Positions 1 through 8,435 of a stretch of DNA of 64,000 nt are shown here, piece after piece. The translations under genes and the position numbers were made by a program. This stretch comes from Streptomyces mutabilis. Lineage in GTDB: Bacteria; Actinomycetota; Actinomycetes; Streptomycetales; Streptomycetaceae. The notes beneath the pieces are model-generated. The model saw nothing but the letters and a program-made list of their open reading frames with translations, ran no database searches and was not told the origin of the DNA. The DNA is taken from contig NZ_BMTT01000014.1 in the NCBI RefSeq assembly GCF_014649815.1, positions 62,001 through 126,000 on the forward strand, given 5' to 3'. Every line of letters begins with the position of its first letter. Position 1 is the first letter of the stretch.

Positions 1-1000
1 CCCGGCCGCGCTCCTGGAGTTCGTAGGCGCGCAGCTTGGACATCAGGCCGATGCCGCGCCCCTCGTGGCCGCGCAGGTAGACGACCACTCCCCTGCCCTC
101 GGCCTGGATGCGTTCCAGGGAGGCGTCGAGCTGGGGGCCGCAGTCGCAGCGCTGGGAGCCGAAGACGTCGCCGGTGAGGCATTCGGAGTGGATACGGACG
201 AGGACGTCCTTGCCGTCGCCGATCTCGCCGTGGAGGAGGGCGACGTGCTCGACGCCGTCGACGGTGGAGCGGTAGCCGTACGCCGTGAACTCGCCGTGCC
301 GGGTGGGCAGGTTGACCTCGGCCTCGCGGCGGACGGTGGGCTCGGCGCTGCGGCGGTAGGCGATCAGGTCCTCGATGGAGATGATCGTCAGACCGTGCTT
401 GCGGGCGAACGGGATCAGCTCGGGCAGGCGCAGCATCCGCCCGTCCTCGCCGGCGATCTCGACGATGGCGCCGGCCGGGCGCAGGCCCGCGAGGCGGGCG
501 AGGTCGACGGCGGCCTCGGTGTGGCCGTTGCGGACGAGGACGCCGCCGGAGCGGGCGCGCAGCGGGAAGATGTGGCCGGGACGGACCAGGTCGGTCGGCT
601 CGGCGGTGCCGCTCGCCAGGAGCTGGAGGGTCGTGGCGCGGTCGGAGGCCGAGATTCCGGTGCTCACGCCGTGCGCGGCGGTGGCGTCGACGGAGACGGT
701 GAAGGCGGTCTTCATCGACTCGGTGTTGTCGTCGACCATCTGCGGCAGGCGCAGCCGGTCGAGTTCGTCGCCCTCCATGGGTGCGCAGATCAGGCCGCGG
801 CACTCGCTCATCATGAAGGCGACGATCTCCTCGGTCGCCTTCTCGGCGGCGATGACGAGGTCGCCCTCGTTCTCGCGGTTCTCATCGTCGACGACGACGA
901 TCGGGCGGCCGGCGGCGATGTCGGCGATGGCCTGCTCGACGGGGTCGAGGAGCAGGCCCTCGGGGCCGTCGGGCGTGTAGAGGATGGGTGCCGTGCTCAT
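1..1000 (-). CDS. ribBA: Bifunctional 3,4-dihydroxy-2-butanone-4-phosphate synthase / GTP cyclohydrolase II (partial)
   Basis: Supplies both branches of riboflavin synthesis: the RibB half makes the four-carbon unit from ribulose 5-phosphate and the RibA half opens GTP. The N-terminal RibB domain shows the acidic metal loop [10 protein letters not shown] near residue 40 and the [11 protein letters not shown]-type motif seen here as [11 protein letters not shown]. The RibA half shows the zinc cysteines in [17 protein letters not shown] and the RGHEGRGIG loop. The start is ATG preceded by GGAAGGAG and overlaps the transporter stop as ATGA, so translation is coupled. The gene runs off the left edge, so the C-terminus is missing. 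It is the third gene of the rib operon behind the FMN riboswitch. Confidence 0.96.
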   Translation of the reverse strand, partial: MSTAPILYTPDGPEGLLLDPVEQAIADIAAGRPIVVVDDENRENEGDLVIAAEKATEEIVAFMMSECRGLICAPMEGDELDRLRLPQMVDDNTESMKTAFTVSVDATAAHGVSTGISASDRATTLQLLASGTAEPTDLVRPGHIFPLRARSGGVLVRNGHTEAAVDLARLAGLRPAGAIVEIAGEDGRMLRLPELIPFARKHGLTIISIEDLIAYRRSAEPTVRREAEVNLPTRHGEFTAYGYRSTVDGVEHVALLHGEIGDGKDVLVRIHSECLTGDVFGSQRCDCGPQLDASLERIQAEGRGVVVYLRGHEGRGIGLMSKLRAYELQERGR

Positions 1001-1641
1001 GTGGGCGCTCCTTCCGGGACGGGCCGCGTCGCGGTGCGGGAGCGCAGCCACCAGTCGCGCAGGCCCCACAGGACGAGCGCCCCGTAGATGACGTAGACCA
1101 AGCCGGAGAAGGCGAAACCGTTGGCGAAGTTCAGCGGGACGCCGACCAGGTCGACCAGCAACCAGGCGAACCAGAACTCGACCATGCCGCGTGCCTGGGC
1201 GTACATGGCGACGACGGTGCCGACGAAGATGTACGCGTCCGGCCAGGGGTCCCAGGACAGGGTGGGGAAGGCGGTGAACAGTCCGCCGACGACGAGGGTG
1301 CCGACGGCGGCGGCGGCCACGAGGGCGCCGCGCTCGCGCCAGGTGGCGAACCGGACGGCGATCGAGCCGTCCTGCGTCTGCTGCCGGCCGCGGTTCCACT
1401 GCCAGAAGCCCCAGGCGGCGACGATCATGACGACGATCTGCTTGCCCGCGCTGCCGGAGAGGTGGGCGGTGGCGAAGGCCGTGAAGAGGATGAGCCCGGA
1501 GACGAACTGCACGGGCCAGGTCCAGATCGAGCGCCGCCAGCCGAGCGCGAGACCGAGCAGACCGATCACGTTGCCGATCATGTCCGACCACTTGATGTGC
1601 TGGTCGAAGAGCGTGAACGCCTCGGAGTTGAGCCAGTTCAC
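997..1641 (-). CDS. ribM: PnuC-family transporter, probable riboflavin uptake protein (RibM type)
   Basis: Integral membrane protein of 214 residues with about six to seven hydrophobic segments. Family signs are Trp-rich stretches such as [12 protein letters not shown] and WGFWQWNRG and a conserved C-terminal region [16 protein letters not shown]. PnuC-family proteins carry nicotinamide riboside, but the member placed in actinobacterial rib operons (RibM of Streptomyces davawensis and Corynebacterium) carries riboflavin. Position between ribE and ribBA, with four-base overlaps on both sides (GTGA with ribE, ATGA with ribBA), and control by an FMN riboswitch support riboflavin as substrate. 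The start is GTG. Substrate is inferred from context, not from residues. Confidence 0.85.
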   Translation of the reverse strand: MNWLNSEAFTLFDQHIKWSDMIGNVIGLLGLALGWRRSIWTWPVQFVSGLILFTAFATAHLSGSAGKQIVVMIVAAWGFWQWNRGRQQTQDGSIAVRFATWRERGALVAAAAVGTLVVGGLFTAFPTLSWDPWPDAYIFVGTVVAMYAQARGMVEFWFAWLLVDLVGVPLNFANGFAFSGLVYVIYGALVLWGLRDWWLRSRTATRPVPEGAPT

Positions 1642-2240
1642 CGGGTACCCCCCTGGGTGCCGAGCAGCCGCTCGACGTACTTGGCGATGACGTCCACCTC
1701 GAGGTTGACCGGGTCGCCGGGCTGCTTGAGGCCGAGCGTGGTCAGGGCGAGGGTGGTGGGGATGAGGCTGACGGTGAAGAAGTCGGGACCGGCGTCGACA
1801 ACGGTGAGGCTGATGCCGTCGACGGTGATGGAGCCCTTCTCCACGACGTAGCGGGCGAGGTCGGCGGGGAGGGAGATCTTGACGATCTCCCAGTGCTCGG
1901 AGGGCTTGCGCTCCAGGATCTCGCCGGTGCCGTCGACGTGGCCCTGCACGATGTGCCCGCCGAGGCGGGCGCCGACGGCGGTGGGGCGCTCCAGGTTGAC
2001 GCGGGAGCCGGTGGTGAGGACGCCCAGGCTGGAGCGGTTCAGGGTCTCCGCCATCACGTCGGCGGTGAACTCGTCGCCCTCGTGGTCGACGACGGTGAGG
2101 CAGACGCCGTTGACGGCGATGGAGTCGCCGTGCCGTGCCCCTTCAGTGACCACGGGGCCGCGCAGGCGGAAGCGACAGGCGTCGTCGAGGGTCTCGACGG
2201 CGGTGATCTCGCCCAGCTCTTCGACGATTCCGGTGAACAC
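1638..2240 (-). CDS. ribE: Riboflavin synthase alpha chain
   Basis: Catalyses dismutation of two 6,7-dimethyl-8-ribityllumazine molecules to riboflavin. The protein begins with the signature [11 protein letters not shown] and consists of two similar lumazine-binding repeats; the repeat motifs [12 protein letters not shown] and [12 protein letters not shown], and [11 protein letters not shown], are visible. At 200 residues it has the normal family length. I chose the GTG at the signature because an AGGAGGA Shine-Dalgarno lies 8-9 bases upstream; a longer open frame upstream reads through the riboswitch expression platform and is not plausible. First gene of the rib operon. Confidence 0.96.
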   Translation of the reverse strand: MFTGIVEELGEITAVETLDDACRFRLRGPVVTEGARHGDSIAVNGVCLTVVDHEGDEFTADVMAETLNRSSLGVLTTGSRVNLERPTAVGARLGGHIVQGHVDGTGEILERKPSEHWEIVKISLPADLARYVVEKGSITVDGISLTVVDAGPDFFTVSLIPTTLALTTLGLKQPGDPVNLEVDVIAKYVERLLGTQGGTR

Positions 2241-2337
2241 TTCCCGGGTCCTCCTGCCTCTTCGGGCACGGACTCCGGGGCTGTCGAGGACGACAGAGAT
2301 CGCGAGCGAGGACACCGGGAGCGACGCCGGACGGGGC

Positions 2338-2354
2338 CCGCCCTCGACGGGCGG
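2338..2354 (-). promoter_or_regulatory. Hairpin in the FMN riboswitch expression platform
   Basis: CCGCCC and GGGCGG pair around a five-base loop between the aptamer and ribE. It could be a terminator or part of an alternative fold. There is no T-run, so the mechanism (termination or blocking translation) is not decided by sequence. Confidence 0.4.
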
Positions 2355-2400
2355 TCCCAGAGGTCGGCGGCGCGCACGCATGCCCGCCCGCCGCGCACTG

Positions 2401-2518
2401 CCTCCCATCCGGACTTTAACCGTCGGTCCAGGAATTTCACCTGGTCAACCGGCCGCTGGAGGCGACCGGGTCGCGGACTGTAACCGCCGGTTCGGACTTT
2501 CACCGACCCCGGAGTGCG
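2401..2518 (-). promoter_or_regulatory. FMN riboswitch (RFN element)
   Basis: Read on the minus strand, the conserved RFN blocks appear in order: GGTCGGTGAAAGTCCG, AACCGGCGGTTACAGTCCG, CCAGGTGAAATTCCTGGACC, and GACGGTTAAAGTCCGGATG, closing with GGGAGG. This is the FMN aptamer that shuts off riboflavin synthesis and uptake genes when FMN is abundant. It lies about 160 bases upstream of ribE. Confidence 0.95.
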
Positions 2519-2666
2519 CTGCTTCTGGTACAGGGTCAGTGTGCCACGCCCGATCGCCCTCCATGCGGCCGGGGTGTGTGGAGTGGCTCACAGGACACCC
2601 CTCCACCGGAACCCACCCCGACCCTCGACCGCACCAACCCGCCTGCCGGGACCCCGGACTTGAGAT

Positions 2667-2709
2667 TGGTCCATACCTATTGACTCACTGGTCTAGTCCT
2701 CTCTAGGGT
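2667..2709 (+). promoter_or_regulatory. Chitinase promoter with paired chi-type direct repeats
   Basis: Two 12-base imperfect direct repeats, TGGTCCATACCT (2667-2678) and TGGTCTAGTCCT (2689-2700), sit on either side of a good -35 box TTGACT (2680-2685); a -10-like TAGGGT follows at 2704-2709 after an 18-base spacer. Streptomyces chi promoters are known to carry such repeats for induction by chitin and repression by glucose, with DasR and two-component systems reported as regulators. Confidence 0.85.
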
Positions 2710-2739
2710 CTGCGCAACTTCCGTGGAGAGGAACCGACT

Positions 2740-5115
2740 GTGCCTTCCCCCTCACGCTCCAGAACCCGCCACAGAGTGAGACCGGCCCTGTTCGCGGCGG
2801 CCGCCGCCGTCGCGGGCCTCGTGCTCGCCGGCCTCCCGGCGTCCGCGTCGCACGCCGCCGACCAGGGCAGCTGCCGTCCCGACGGGCTCTACCAGACCCC
2901 TGGCGTCGACGTCCCCTACTGCTCGGTCTACGACACCGAGGGCCGGGAGAGGATGGGCGCGGACCACCCCCGCCGGGTGATCGGCTACTTCACGGGCTGG
3001 CGCACCGGCAAGGACGGCAAGCCCGCCTATCTCGCCTCCGACATCCCGTGGGACAAGGTCACCCACATCAACTACGCCTTCGCGCACGTGGACGGAGGCA
3101 ACAAGCTCTCCGTCGGCTCGGACAGCGCGACGAACCCGGCGACCGGCATGACGTGGCCGGGGGTCGAGGGCGCCGAATTGGACCCGGACCTCCCCTACGA
3201 GGGCCACTTCAATCAGCTGAACAAGTTCAAGAAGCAGCACCCGAACGTCAAGACGATGATCTCGGTGGGCGGCTGGGCGGAGACCGGCGGCTACTTCGCG
3301 GACGACGGCGAGCGCGTGGACTCGGGCGGCTTCTACGCGATGGCCACCGCCGCCGACGGCTCGGTCAACCAGGCCGGCATCGACACCTTCGCCGACTCCG
3401 CGGTCGACTTCGTACGGAAGTACGGCTTCAACGGCGTCGACATCGACTACGAGTACCCGACGACGATGAAGGACGCGGGCAACCCGCTCGACTGGTCGTT
3501 CGCGAACGGCCGCCGGGCCGGGCTGGTCAAGGGCTACGCGGCCCTGATGAAGACGCTGCCCGAGAAGCTCGACCGCGCGGGCGCCGTGGACGGAAAGCAC
3601 TACCTGCTCTCCGTCGCCGCGCCGTCCTCCGGTTACCTGCTGCGCGGCATGGAGACCTTCCAGGTCCAGAAGTACCTGGACTACGTCAACATCATGTCCT
3701 ACGACCTGCACGGCGCCTGGAACGAGCACGTCGGCCCGAACGCCTCCCTCTTCGACGACGGCAAGGACGCCGAACTCGCCGCCGCGGGCGTGTACACCAC
3801 CTCCCAGTACGGCGGCATCGGCTACCTCAACACCGACTGGGCCTACCACTACTTCCGCGGTTCGATGCCGGCCGGCCGGATCAACATCGGGCTCCCGTAC
3901 TACACGCGCGGCTTCAAGAACGTCACCGGCGGGACCGACGGGCTCTGGGGCAAGGCACCGGCCACGGACTGCCCGGCGGGCTCCGGCCTCACCGAGTGCG
4001 GTGACGGCGCGGTCGGCATCGACAACCTCTGGCACGACCTGGACACCGACGGCGAGGAGTCACCCGCGGGCTCCAACCCGATGTGGCACGCCAAGAACCT
4101 GGAGAAGGGCATCGTCGGCGACTACGTCACCGACTACGGCTTCCCTGCCGACACGAAGCTGACCGGGACGTACGCCCGCAAGTACGACGCGACGCTGGTC
4201 GCGCCCTGGCTGTGGAACGCCGAGAAGAAGGTCTTCCTGTCCACCGAGGACGAGCAGTCGGTCCAGGCCAAGGCGGACTACGTGGTCGACCGCGGCATCG
4301 GCGGGACGATGGTCTGGGAGCTCGCGGGCGACTACGCCTGGGACACCGGCAAGGGGCAGTACGTGCCGGGCTCGACGCTGACCGACACGATGTACGAGAC
4401 GTTCAAGGGCGCGTCGCCCTACGGTGCCGAGCGCGCCACGATCGACATGCCGGCCCAGGCGCTGGACGTCGACGTGGAGTTCGGGGAGTTCCCGCTCGGT
4501 GACTCCAACTACCCGATCAGCCCCGAGCTGAAGATCACCAACAACACGAGGACCACCCTGCCCGGCGGTACGGAGTTCGAGTTCGACTACTCCACCGCCG
4601 CGCCCGGCAACGCCAGGGACCAGTCCGGCTGGGGCACTTCGGTGATCCGCAGCGACCACACGGGCGGCAACGCGGGCGGTCTGAAGGGCGACCACCACCG
4701 CGTCTCGCTGAAGCTGCCGGCCTGGCAGTCACTGGCGCCGGGCGCGTCGACGACAGTGGACTTCGTCTACTACCTGCCGGTGTCGACGCCGTCGAACTGG
4801 ACGGTGACGTTCGGCGGGAAGACGTACGCCCTCGCGGGCGATCTGGCCCGGGGCACGACCGTCGTGGAGCCGGGAACGGAGACACCGAACCCGACCCCGA
4901 CGCCCACGGGTACCGGGGCACCCAGTCCGAGTCCGAGCCCGACGGCCGGCACCGGGCAGTGCACGGCGCCGGCCTGGGACGCGGCGACGCCGTACGGCGG
5001 TGGCATCACGGTGTCGCACGAGGGGCACTCGTGGAAGTCCAAGTGGTGGACGACGGGCGAGGAGCCCGGCACCACCGGCGAGTGGGGTGTCTGGCAGGAC
5101 CTCGGCGCCTGCTGA
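2740..5115 (+). CDS. Secreted family 18 chitinase with C-terminal chitin-binding domain
   Basis: Cleaves chitin outside the cell. Visible parts, in order: a signal peptide (Arg-rich start, hydrophobic core, SASHA cleavage area near residue 38); a GH18 catalytic barrel with MISVGGWAE and the active-site motif GVDIDYEYP, where Glu238 is the acid catalyst; a beta-rich ChiC-type domain around residues 590-710; a Pro/Thr/Ser linker; and a C-terminal CBM5/12 of about 50 residues with AWDAATPYGGG and a Trp-rich patch. Of the S. coelicolor chitinases it most resembles, from memory, the one called ChiI. The GTG start follows GGAGAGG. Expression is probably controlled by the chi repeats directly upstream. 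Confidence 0.95.
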   Translation: MPSPSRSRTRHRVRPALFAAAAAVAGLVLAGLPASASHAADQGSCRPDGLYQTPGVDVPYCSVYDTEGRERMGADHPRRVIGYFTGWRTGKDGKPAYLASDIPWDKVTHINYAFAHVDGGNKLSVGSDSATNPATGMTWPGVEGAELDPDLPYEGHFNQLNKFKKQHPNVKTMISVGGWAETGGYFADDGERVDSGGFYAMATAADGSVNQAGIDTFADSAVDFVRKYGFNGVDIDYEYPTTMKDAGNPLDWSFANGRRAGLVKGYAALMKTLPEKLDRAGAVDGKHYLLSVAAPSSGYLLRGMETFQVQKYLDYVNIMSYDLHGAWNEHVGPNASLFDDGKDAELAAAGVYTTSQYGGIGYLNTDWAYHYFRGSMPAGRINIGLPYYTRGFKNVTGGTDGLWGKAPATDCPAGSGLTECGDGAVGIDNLWHDLDTDGEESPAGSNPMWHAKNLEKGIVGDYVTDYGFPADTKLTGTYARKYDATLVAPWLWNAEKKVFLSTEDEQSVQAKADYVVDRGIGGTMVWELAGDYAWDTGKGQYVPGSTLTDTMYETFKGASPYGAERATIDMPAQALDVDVEFGEFPLGDSNYPISPELKITNNTRTTLPGGTEFEFDYSTAAPGNARDQSGWGTSVIRSDHTGGNAGGLKGDHHRVSLKLPAWQSLAPGASTTVDFVYYLPVSTPSNWTVTFGGKTYALAGDLARGTTVVEPGTETPNPTPTPTGTGAPSPSPSPTAGTGQCTAPAWDAATPYGGGITVSHEGHSWKSKWWTTGEEPGTTGEWGVWQDLGAC

Positions 5116-5130
5116 CCTCCGGCGAGACCG

Positions 5131-5170
5131 GCCCGGCGGCGGTGACGACGGCCCTTGCCCGCCGCCGGGC
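5131..5170. terminator. Hairpin terminator between chitinase and the ROK gene
   Basis: A perfect 12-base stem, GCCCGGCGGCGG with its complement, surrounds a 16-base loop 15 bases after the chitinase stop. It lies between convergent genes and may serve both. It has no T-run, as is common in Streptomyces. Confidence 0.75.
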
Positions 5171-5288
5171 CTCTCCAGCGCATCCGCATGTCACATCCCG
5201 CGGATGCCGGACGTCCCGGGCAACGACGGGGCGCCCCGCCCGGGAGCGCCCCCTGGGGTCCAAGGGGCTGAACCCGCGCGGCAGACCG

Positions 5289-6482
5289 CTACCCCTGCGA
5301 CGGCGAGAACAGCTCGTCCTGCGCGCGGTCCCGGGCGGTCAGCAGTGCCCCGCGCAGTACGGCGCCGCCGCCCAGCGTGCTGGCCCGTACCTCGGTGGCC
5401 AGCGGCGACATGCGGTTGAGGCGGTGCTGCACGCGAGCGGCGAGGGCGCCGGCGCCGGCCCGGCCGACCTCGCCGGCCAGCACCACGCATCCGGGGTCGA
5501 GGACGGAGACGACGGCGGCCGCGCCGAGGGCGACCCGGTCGGCGAGGGTGTCCAGGAAGCGGGCGGCCTCCGGGGTCGTGGCCGACCTGCGTACCGCCTC
5601 CCGCACCAGCGCGGCGGCTTGCGGCTCGGGCCCCTCGGGCACGGCCGTCACACCGTGCTCCGCCGCCAGGGCGCTCACCGCCGCCGCTCCGGCCACGGAG
5701 TGGAACCCGCCGTCGCAGTCGGTTGCCGACGGCAGACCCGCGGTGCCCGGCACCGGCATGAAGCCGATCTCGCCCGCGCCGCCGGAGACGCCCCGGCGCA
5801 GCGTGCCGTCGAGGACGACCGCGGCGCCGATGCCGAGGCCGAGCCAGAGCAGGACGAACGTCTCCCGGTCCCGGGCCGCCCCGTCGCGCTGCTCGGCCAG
5901 GGCCGCGAGGTTGGTCTCGTTCTCCACGCCGACCCGCGCCTCGGGAAACTTCTCCTGCAGTGCGGCCATCAGCCGGCGGTGCCACGCGGGCAGGCCGGTG
6001 GAGTCGCGGAGCTCACCGCTCGCCGGGTCGATCAGGCCGGGCGCGCCGATGCCGACGGTGTGCAGCCGGTCGGCGCCGGCCTCCTTCGCCGCGCGCTCGA
6101 CCAGGCTCACCGCCTGCTCCACGGCGGGGCCCGTCCCGGTGTCGTCGCCGATCGGCACGGACGCCTCGGCGAGCACCCGGCCGAGCAGGTCGGACACCAG
6201 CACGGCGACGCCCTCGGTGCGCACGTCTAGGGCGGCGAGGTACGCGCGGTCGGCGACGATGCCGTACAGCTTGGCGTTGGGACCGCGGCGCTGCTCCCCC
6301 GACTCGCCGGCCACCTCGATGAGGCCGGAGGCGATGAGGCGTTCGACGAGGTCGGCCACGGTGGGCCGGGACAGGCCGGTCAGCTGCTTCAACTGCCCCG
6401 CCGTCAACGGGCCTTCACGTTGCAGCAGGCGCAGGGCGAACCGGTCGTTGATGGCCCGGGCGGTGCTCGGTGATGCGGGCAT
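5289..6482 (-). CDS. ROK-family transcriptional regulator
   Basis: A 397-residue protein with an N-terminal winged HTH (PLTAGQLKQLTGLSRPTVAD, residues about 24-43) and a C-terminal ROK sugar-kinase-like domain (DVRTEGVAVLVSDLLG, GIGAPGLIDPASG, GGAGEIGFMP). The usual ROK zinc motif with CxCGxxGCxE is not present; only TDCDGG remains at that place, so the sugar-binding fold may be altered. The chosen ATG has GGAAGG upstream; an ATG 57 bases further upstream is possible but overlaps the divergent operator. Members repress sugar uptake or catabolic genes; the divergent MFS gene is the likely target. The ligand is unknown. Confidence 0.88.
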   Translation of the reverse strand: MPASPSTARAINDRFALRLLQREGPLTAGQLKQLTGLSRPTVADLVERLIASGLIEVAGESGEQRRGPNAKLYGIVADRAYLAALDVRTEGVAVLVSDLLGRVLAEASVPIGDDTGTGPAVEQAVSLVERAAKEAGADRLHTVGIGAPGLIDPASGELRDSTGLPAWHRRLMAALQEKFPEARVGVENETNLAALAEQRDGAARDRETFVLLWLGLGIGAAVVLDGTLRRGVSGGAGEIGFMPVPGTAGLPSATDCDGGFHSVAGAAAVSALAAEHGVTAVPEGPEPQAAALVREAVRRSATTPEAARFLDTLADRVALGAAAVVSVLDPGCVVLAGEVGRAGAGALAARVQHRLNRMSPLATEVRASTLGGGAVLRGALLTARDRAQDELFSPSQG

Positions 6483-6531
6483 GCCGGGATCCTTCCAGAT
6501 CGGCGGCGCGGCGGCCCGCGCCGATGATCCC

Positions 6532-6558
6532 CTATCCATCAGGAAGGGACCCTGATAG
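6532..6558. promoter_or_regulatory. Palindromic operator candidate between ROK gene and MFS gene
   Basis: ATCAGG and CCTGAT face each other across seven bases (6538-6556), and the flanks also show CTATC and GATAG. The site lies between the divergent ROK and MFS genes, where a repressor controlling both would bind. The role is inferred from position and symmetry. Confidence 0.55.
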
Positions 6559-6633
6559 TTTACGCGGCGCGGTACGGCAGCGAGCGGTGCGGCAGGGAGA
6601 CGAGCCGGTGCGGACCGGACGGAGGGGCCGAGA

Positions 6634-7845
6634 ATGAGCGCAGTGGTCTACGAACAGGGCCGGGTGAGGCGCGCCCGGTACGCCGTGGCGGCCGTGTTCG
6701 CCGTGCACGGCGCCGTCACCGGCTCGTTCGCGACCCGGGTGCCGTGGATCCAGGACCATGCCGGGGTCAGCGCGGGCCAGTTGGGCCTGGCGCTCGCCTT
6801 CCCGGCACTCGGCGCGTCCCTCGCCATGCCGCTGGCCGGGAGCGTCAGTCACCGCTTCGGCGCCCGCACCGCCCTGCGCGGCCTGCTGGCCCTGTGGACA
6901 CTGGCGCTGGTCCTGCCCTCCCTGGCCCCGAACCTGCTCACGCTCTGCCTCGCCCTGTTCGTCTACGGCGCCACGGCGGGCATGTCGGACGTGGCGATGA
7001 ACGCGCTCGGCGTCGAGATCGAGAACCGCCTGGACAAGTCGATCATGTCCAGCCTGCACGGCATGTGGAGCGCCGGAGCCCTGATCGGTTCGGCGGCCGG
7101 CACGCTCGCCGCCCACCTGGGCTCGGACGCCCGTCTGCACCACGTCCTGGCCGCCGCGGTACTGACCGTGGCGGGCCTGGTCGCCTGCACCTGGGTGCTG
7201 GACATCCAGCCCGCCGAGGACGAGGACCCGCCACCGAGGTTCGCGCTGCCGCCCCGGTCGGCGGTGCTGATCGGCGCGGTCGGGTTCTGCGCGGTGTTCG
7301 CGGAGGGCGCCAGCCTGGACTGGTCGGCGGTCTACCTGCGGGACGAGCTGGAGACGTCGGCGGGACTGGCGGCGGCATGCACGACGGGCTTCACGCTCAC
7401 CATGGCCGTGGCCCGGCTCGCCGGCGACAAGGTGGTGGACCGGTTCGGCGCGGTACGCACGGTGCGGGTGAGCGGCGTGCTGGCCTCCCTCGGCGGCCTG
7501 CTCGTCGTCGTCGGCGGCCACCCGGGGGTGGCGATGACCGGCTTCGCGCTGATGGGGCTCGGTATCGCCGTGGTCGTCCCGCTGTGCTTCGCGGCGGCCG
7601 GCCGCGCCGGTTCCAACCCGAGCCTGGCCATCGCCGGTGTCGCCACCATCACGTACACCTCGGGCCTGGTCGCCCCGAGCGCGATCGGCGGCCTCGCCCA
7701 GGCGACCAGCCTGGTGGTGTCGTTCGGCCTGGTGACCGTCCTGGCCTGCTGCCTCGTGGTGTTCGCGAAGGTGCTGCGCGCCGGGGACCGGGACCGGCCG
7801 AAGATCAGTCCGTCGAACGCAGGAGTGCCCGACCGGCATCCCTGA
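6634..7845 (+). CDS. MFS transporter, divergent from ROK regulator
   Basis: A 403-residue membrane protein with about twelve hydrophobic segments in two halves. The N-terminal RYAVAAVFAVHGAVTGSFATR and loop motifs such as GSVSHRFGARTALRG (between segments 2 and 3) and DKVVDRFGAVRTVRV (between segments 8 and 9) are typical of the Major Facilitator Superfamily, in a YbjJ-like subgroup with unproven, possibly sugar-related substrates. The ATG is preceded by GGAGGGG. The ROK gene next to it and the palindrome between them suggest control by the ROK protein. Its 3' end overlaps the convergent thioesterase gene by 41 bases. Confidence 0.86.
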   Translation: MSAVVYEQGRVRRARYAVAAVFAVHGAVTGSFATRVPWIQDHAGVSAGQLGLALAFPALGASLAMPLAGSVSHRFGARTALRGLLALWTLALVLPSLAPNLLTLCLALFVYGATAGMSDVAMNALGVEIENRLDKSIMSSLHGMWSAGALIGSAAGTLAAHLGSDARLHHVLAAAVLTVAGLVACTWVLDIQPAEDEDPPPRFALPPRSAVLIGAVGFCAVFAEGASLDWSAVYLRDELETSAGLAAACTTGFTLTMAVARLAGDKVVDRFGAVRTVRVSGVLASLGGLLVVVGGHPGVAMTGFALMGLGIAVVVPLCFAAAGRAGSNPSLAIAGVATITYTSGLVAPSAIGGLAQATSLVVSFGLVTVLACCLVVFAKVLRAGDRDRPKISPSNAGVPDRHP

Positions 7846-8272
7846 AGGTGTCGCTCCACGGCGCCGGGCGCAGGGTTCCCGAGTCCAGCCGGACCAGCAC
7901 CCGGGTGCCGCGGGCGTACGTGGTGGCGCCGTCCGCCGAGCAGAAGCGGAAGCCGTAGGTCAGCCCGGTCGTGCCGAGCCGGTCCAGCCAGAGGTGGACG
8001 GCGTAGGCGCCCGGCCGGGTGACCGGCGCGTCGTAGGTGATCGTCAGTTCCTTGACCGCGTTGCAGGCGTCGCCGGCCGCCGCCCAGTCTCCCTCGAACC
8101 GGAATCCGTGCTCCGTCCACAGCTCGGCCCAGGCACGCTCGACCATCACGGGGTACCGGGCGTTGTGCAGCAGGCCGAGCGCGTCGAGGTCGTCGAAGTG
8201 GACGGTGACGGGGACGAGGCGGCCGTACGGCACGGCGGGCAGGGCGGGGGCGGCGGGCGCTTCGGCGGTCAC
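7805..8272 (-). CDS. Acyl-CoA thioesterase, hotdog fold (4HBT family)
   Basis: Small hotdog-fold protein that probably hydrolyses acyl-CoA thioesters. The family motif VTVHFDDLDALGLLHNARYP contains the catalytic Asp region of the 4-hydroxybenzoyl-CoA thioesterase type, followed by VMVERAWAE. The GTG start was chosen because AGGAG lies six bases upstream; a longer form beginning 54 bases upstream is open but has a poor ribosome site and adds a low-complexity Pro/Ala arm. It converges with the MFS gene and the two coding regions overlap. The substrate cannot be told. Confidence 0.82.
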   Translation of the reverse strand: MTAEAPAAPALPAVPYGRLVPVTVHFDDLDALGLLHNARYPVMVERAWAELWTEHGFRFEGDWAAAGDACNAVKELTITYDAPVTRPGAYAVHLWLDRLGTTGLTYGFRFCSADGATTYARGTRVLVRLDSGTLRPAPWSDTFRDAGRALLRSTD

Positions 8273-8435
8273 GGCGGGCTCCTGAGTGGTGCGCGGTGGT
8301 ACAGGCGTACGGACGATCACCACCATCCTAAGCGGACGCTCAGCATGCCCGTCGGGGAAGGGTGCAGGTCAGCCGCACGTGCCGCACCCCTGACAATGGT
8401 CCGGACAGTCATCACGTACAGAAAGCGAAACCTCC

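Noticed and set aside
527-533. Other single CGTTGCG copies, for example within ribBA and near 10041 and 52676
   Set aside because: A 7-mer occurs several times by chance in 64 kb. These copies are single, inside genes and not phased, unlike the two arrays reported.
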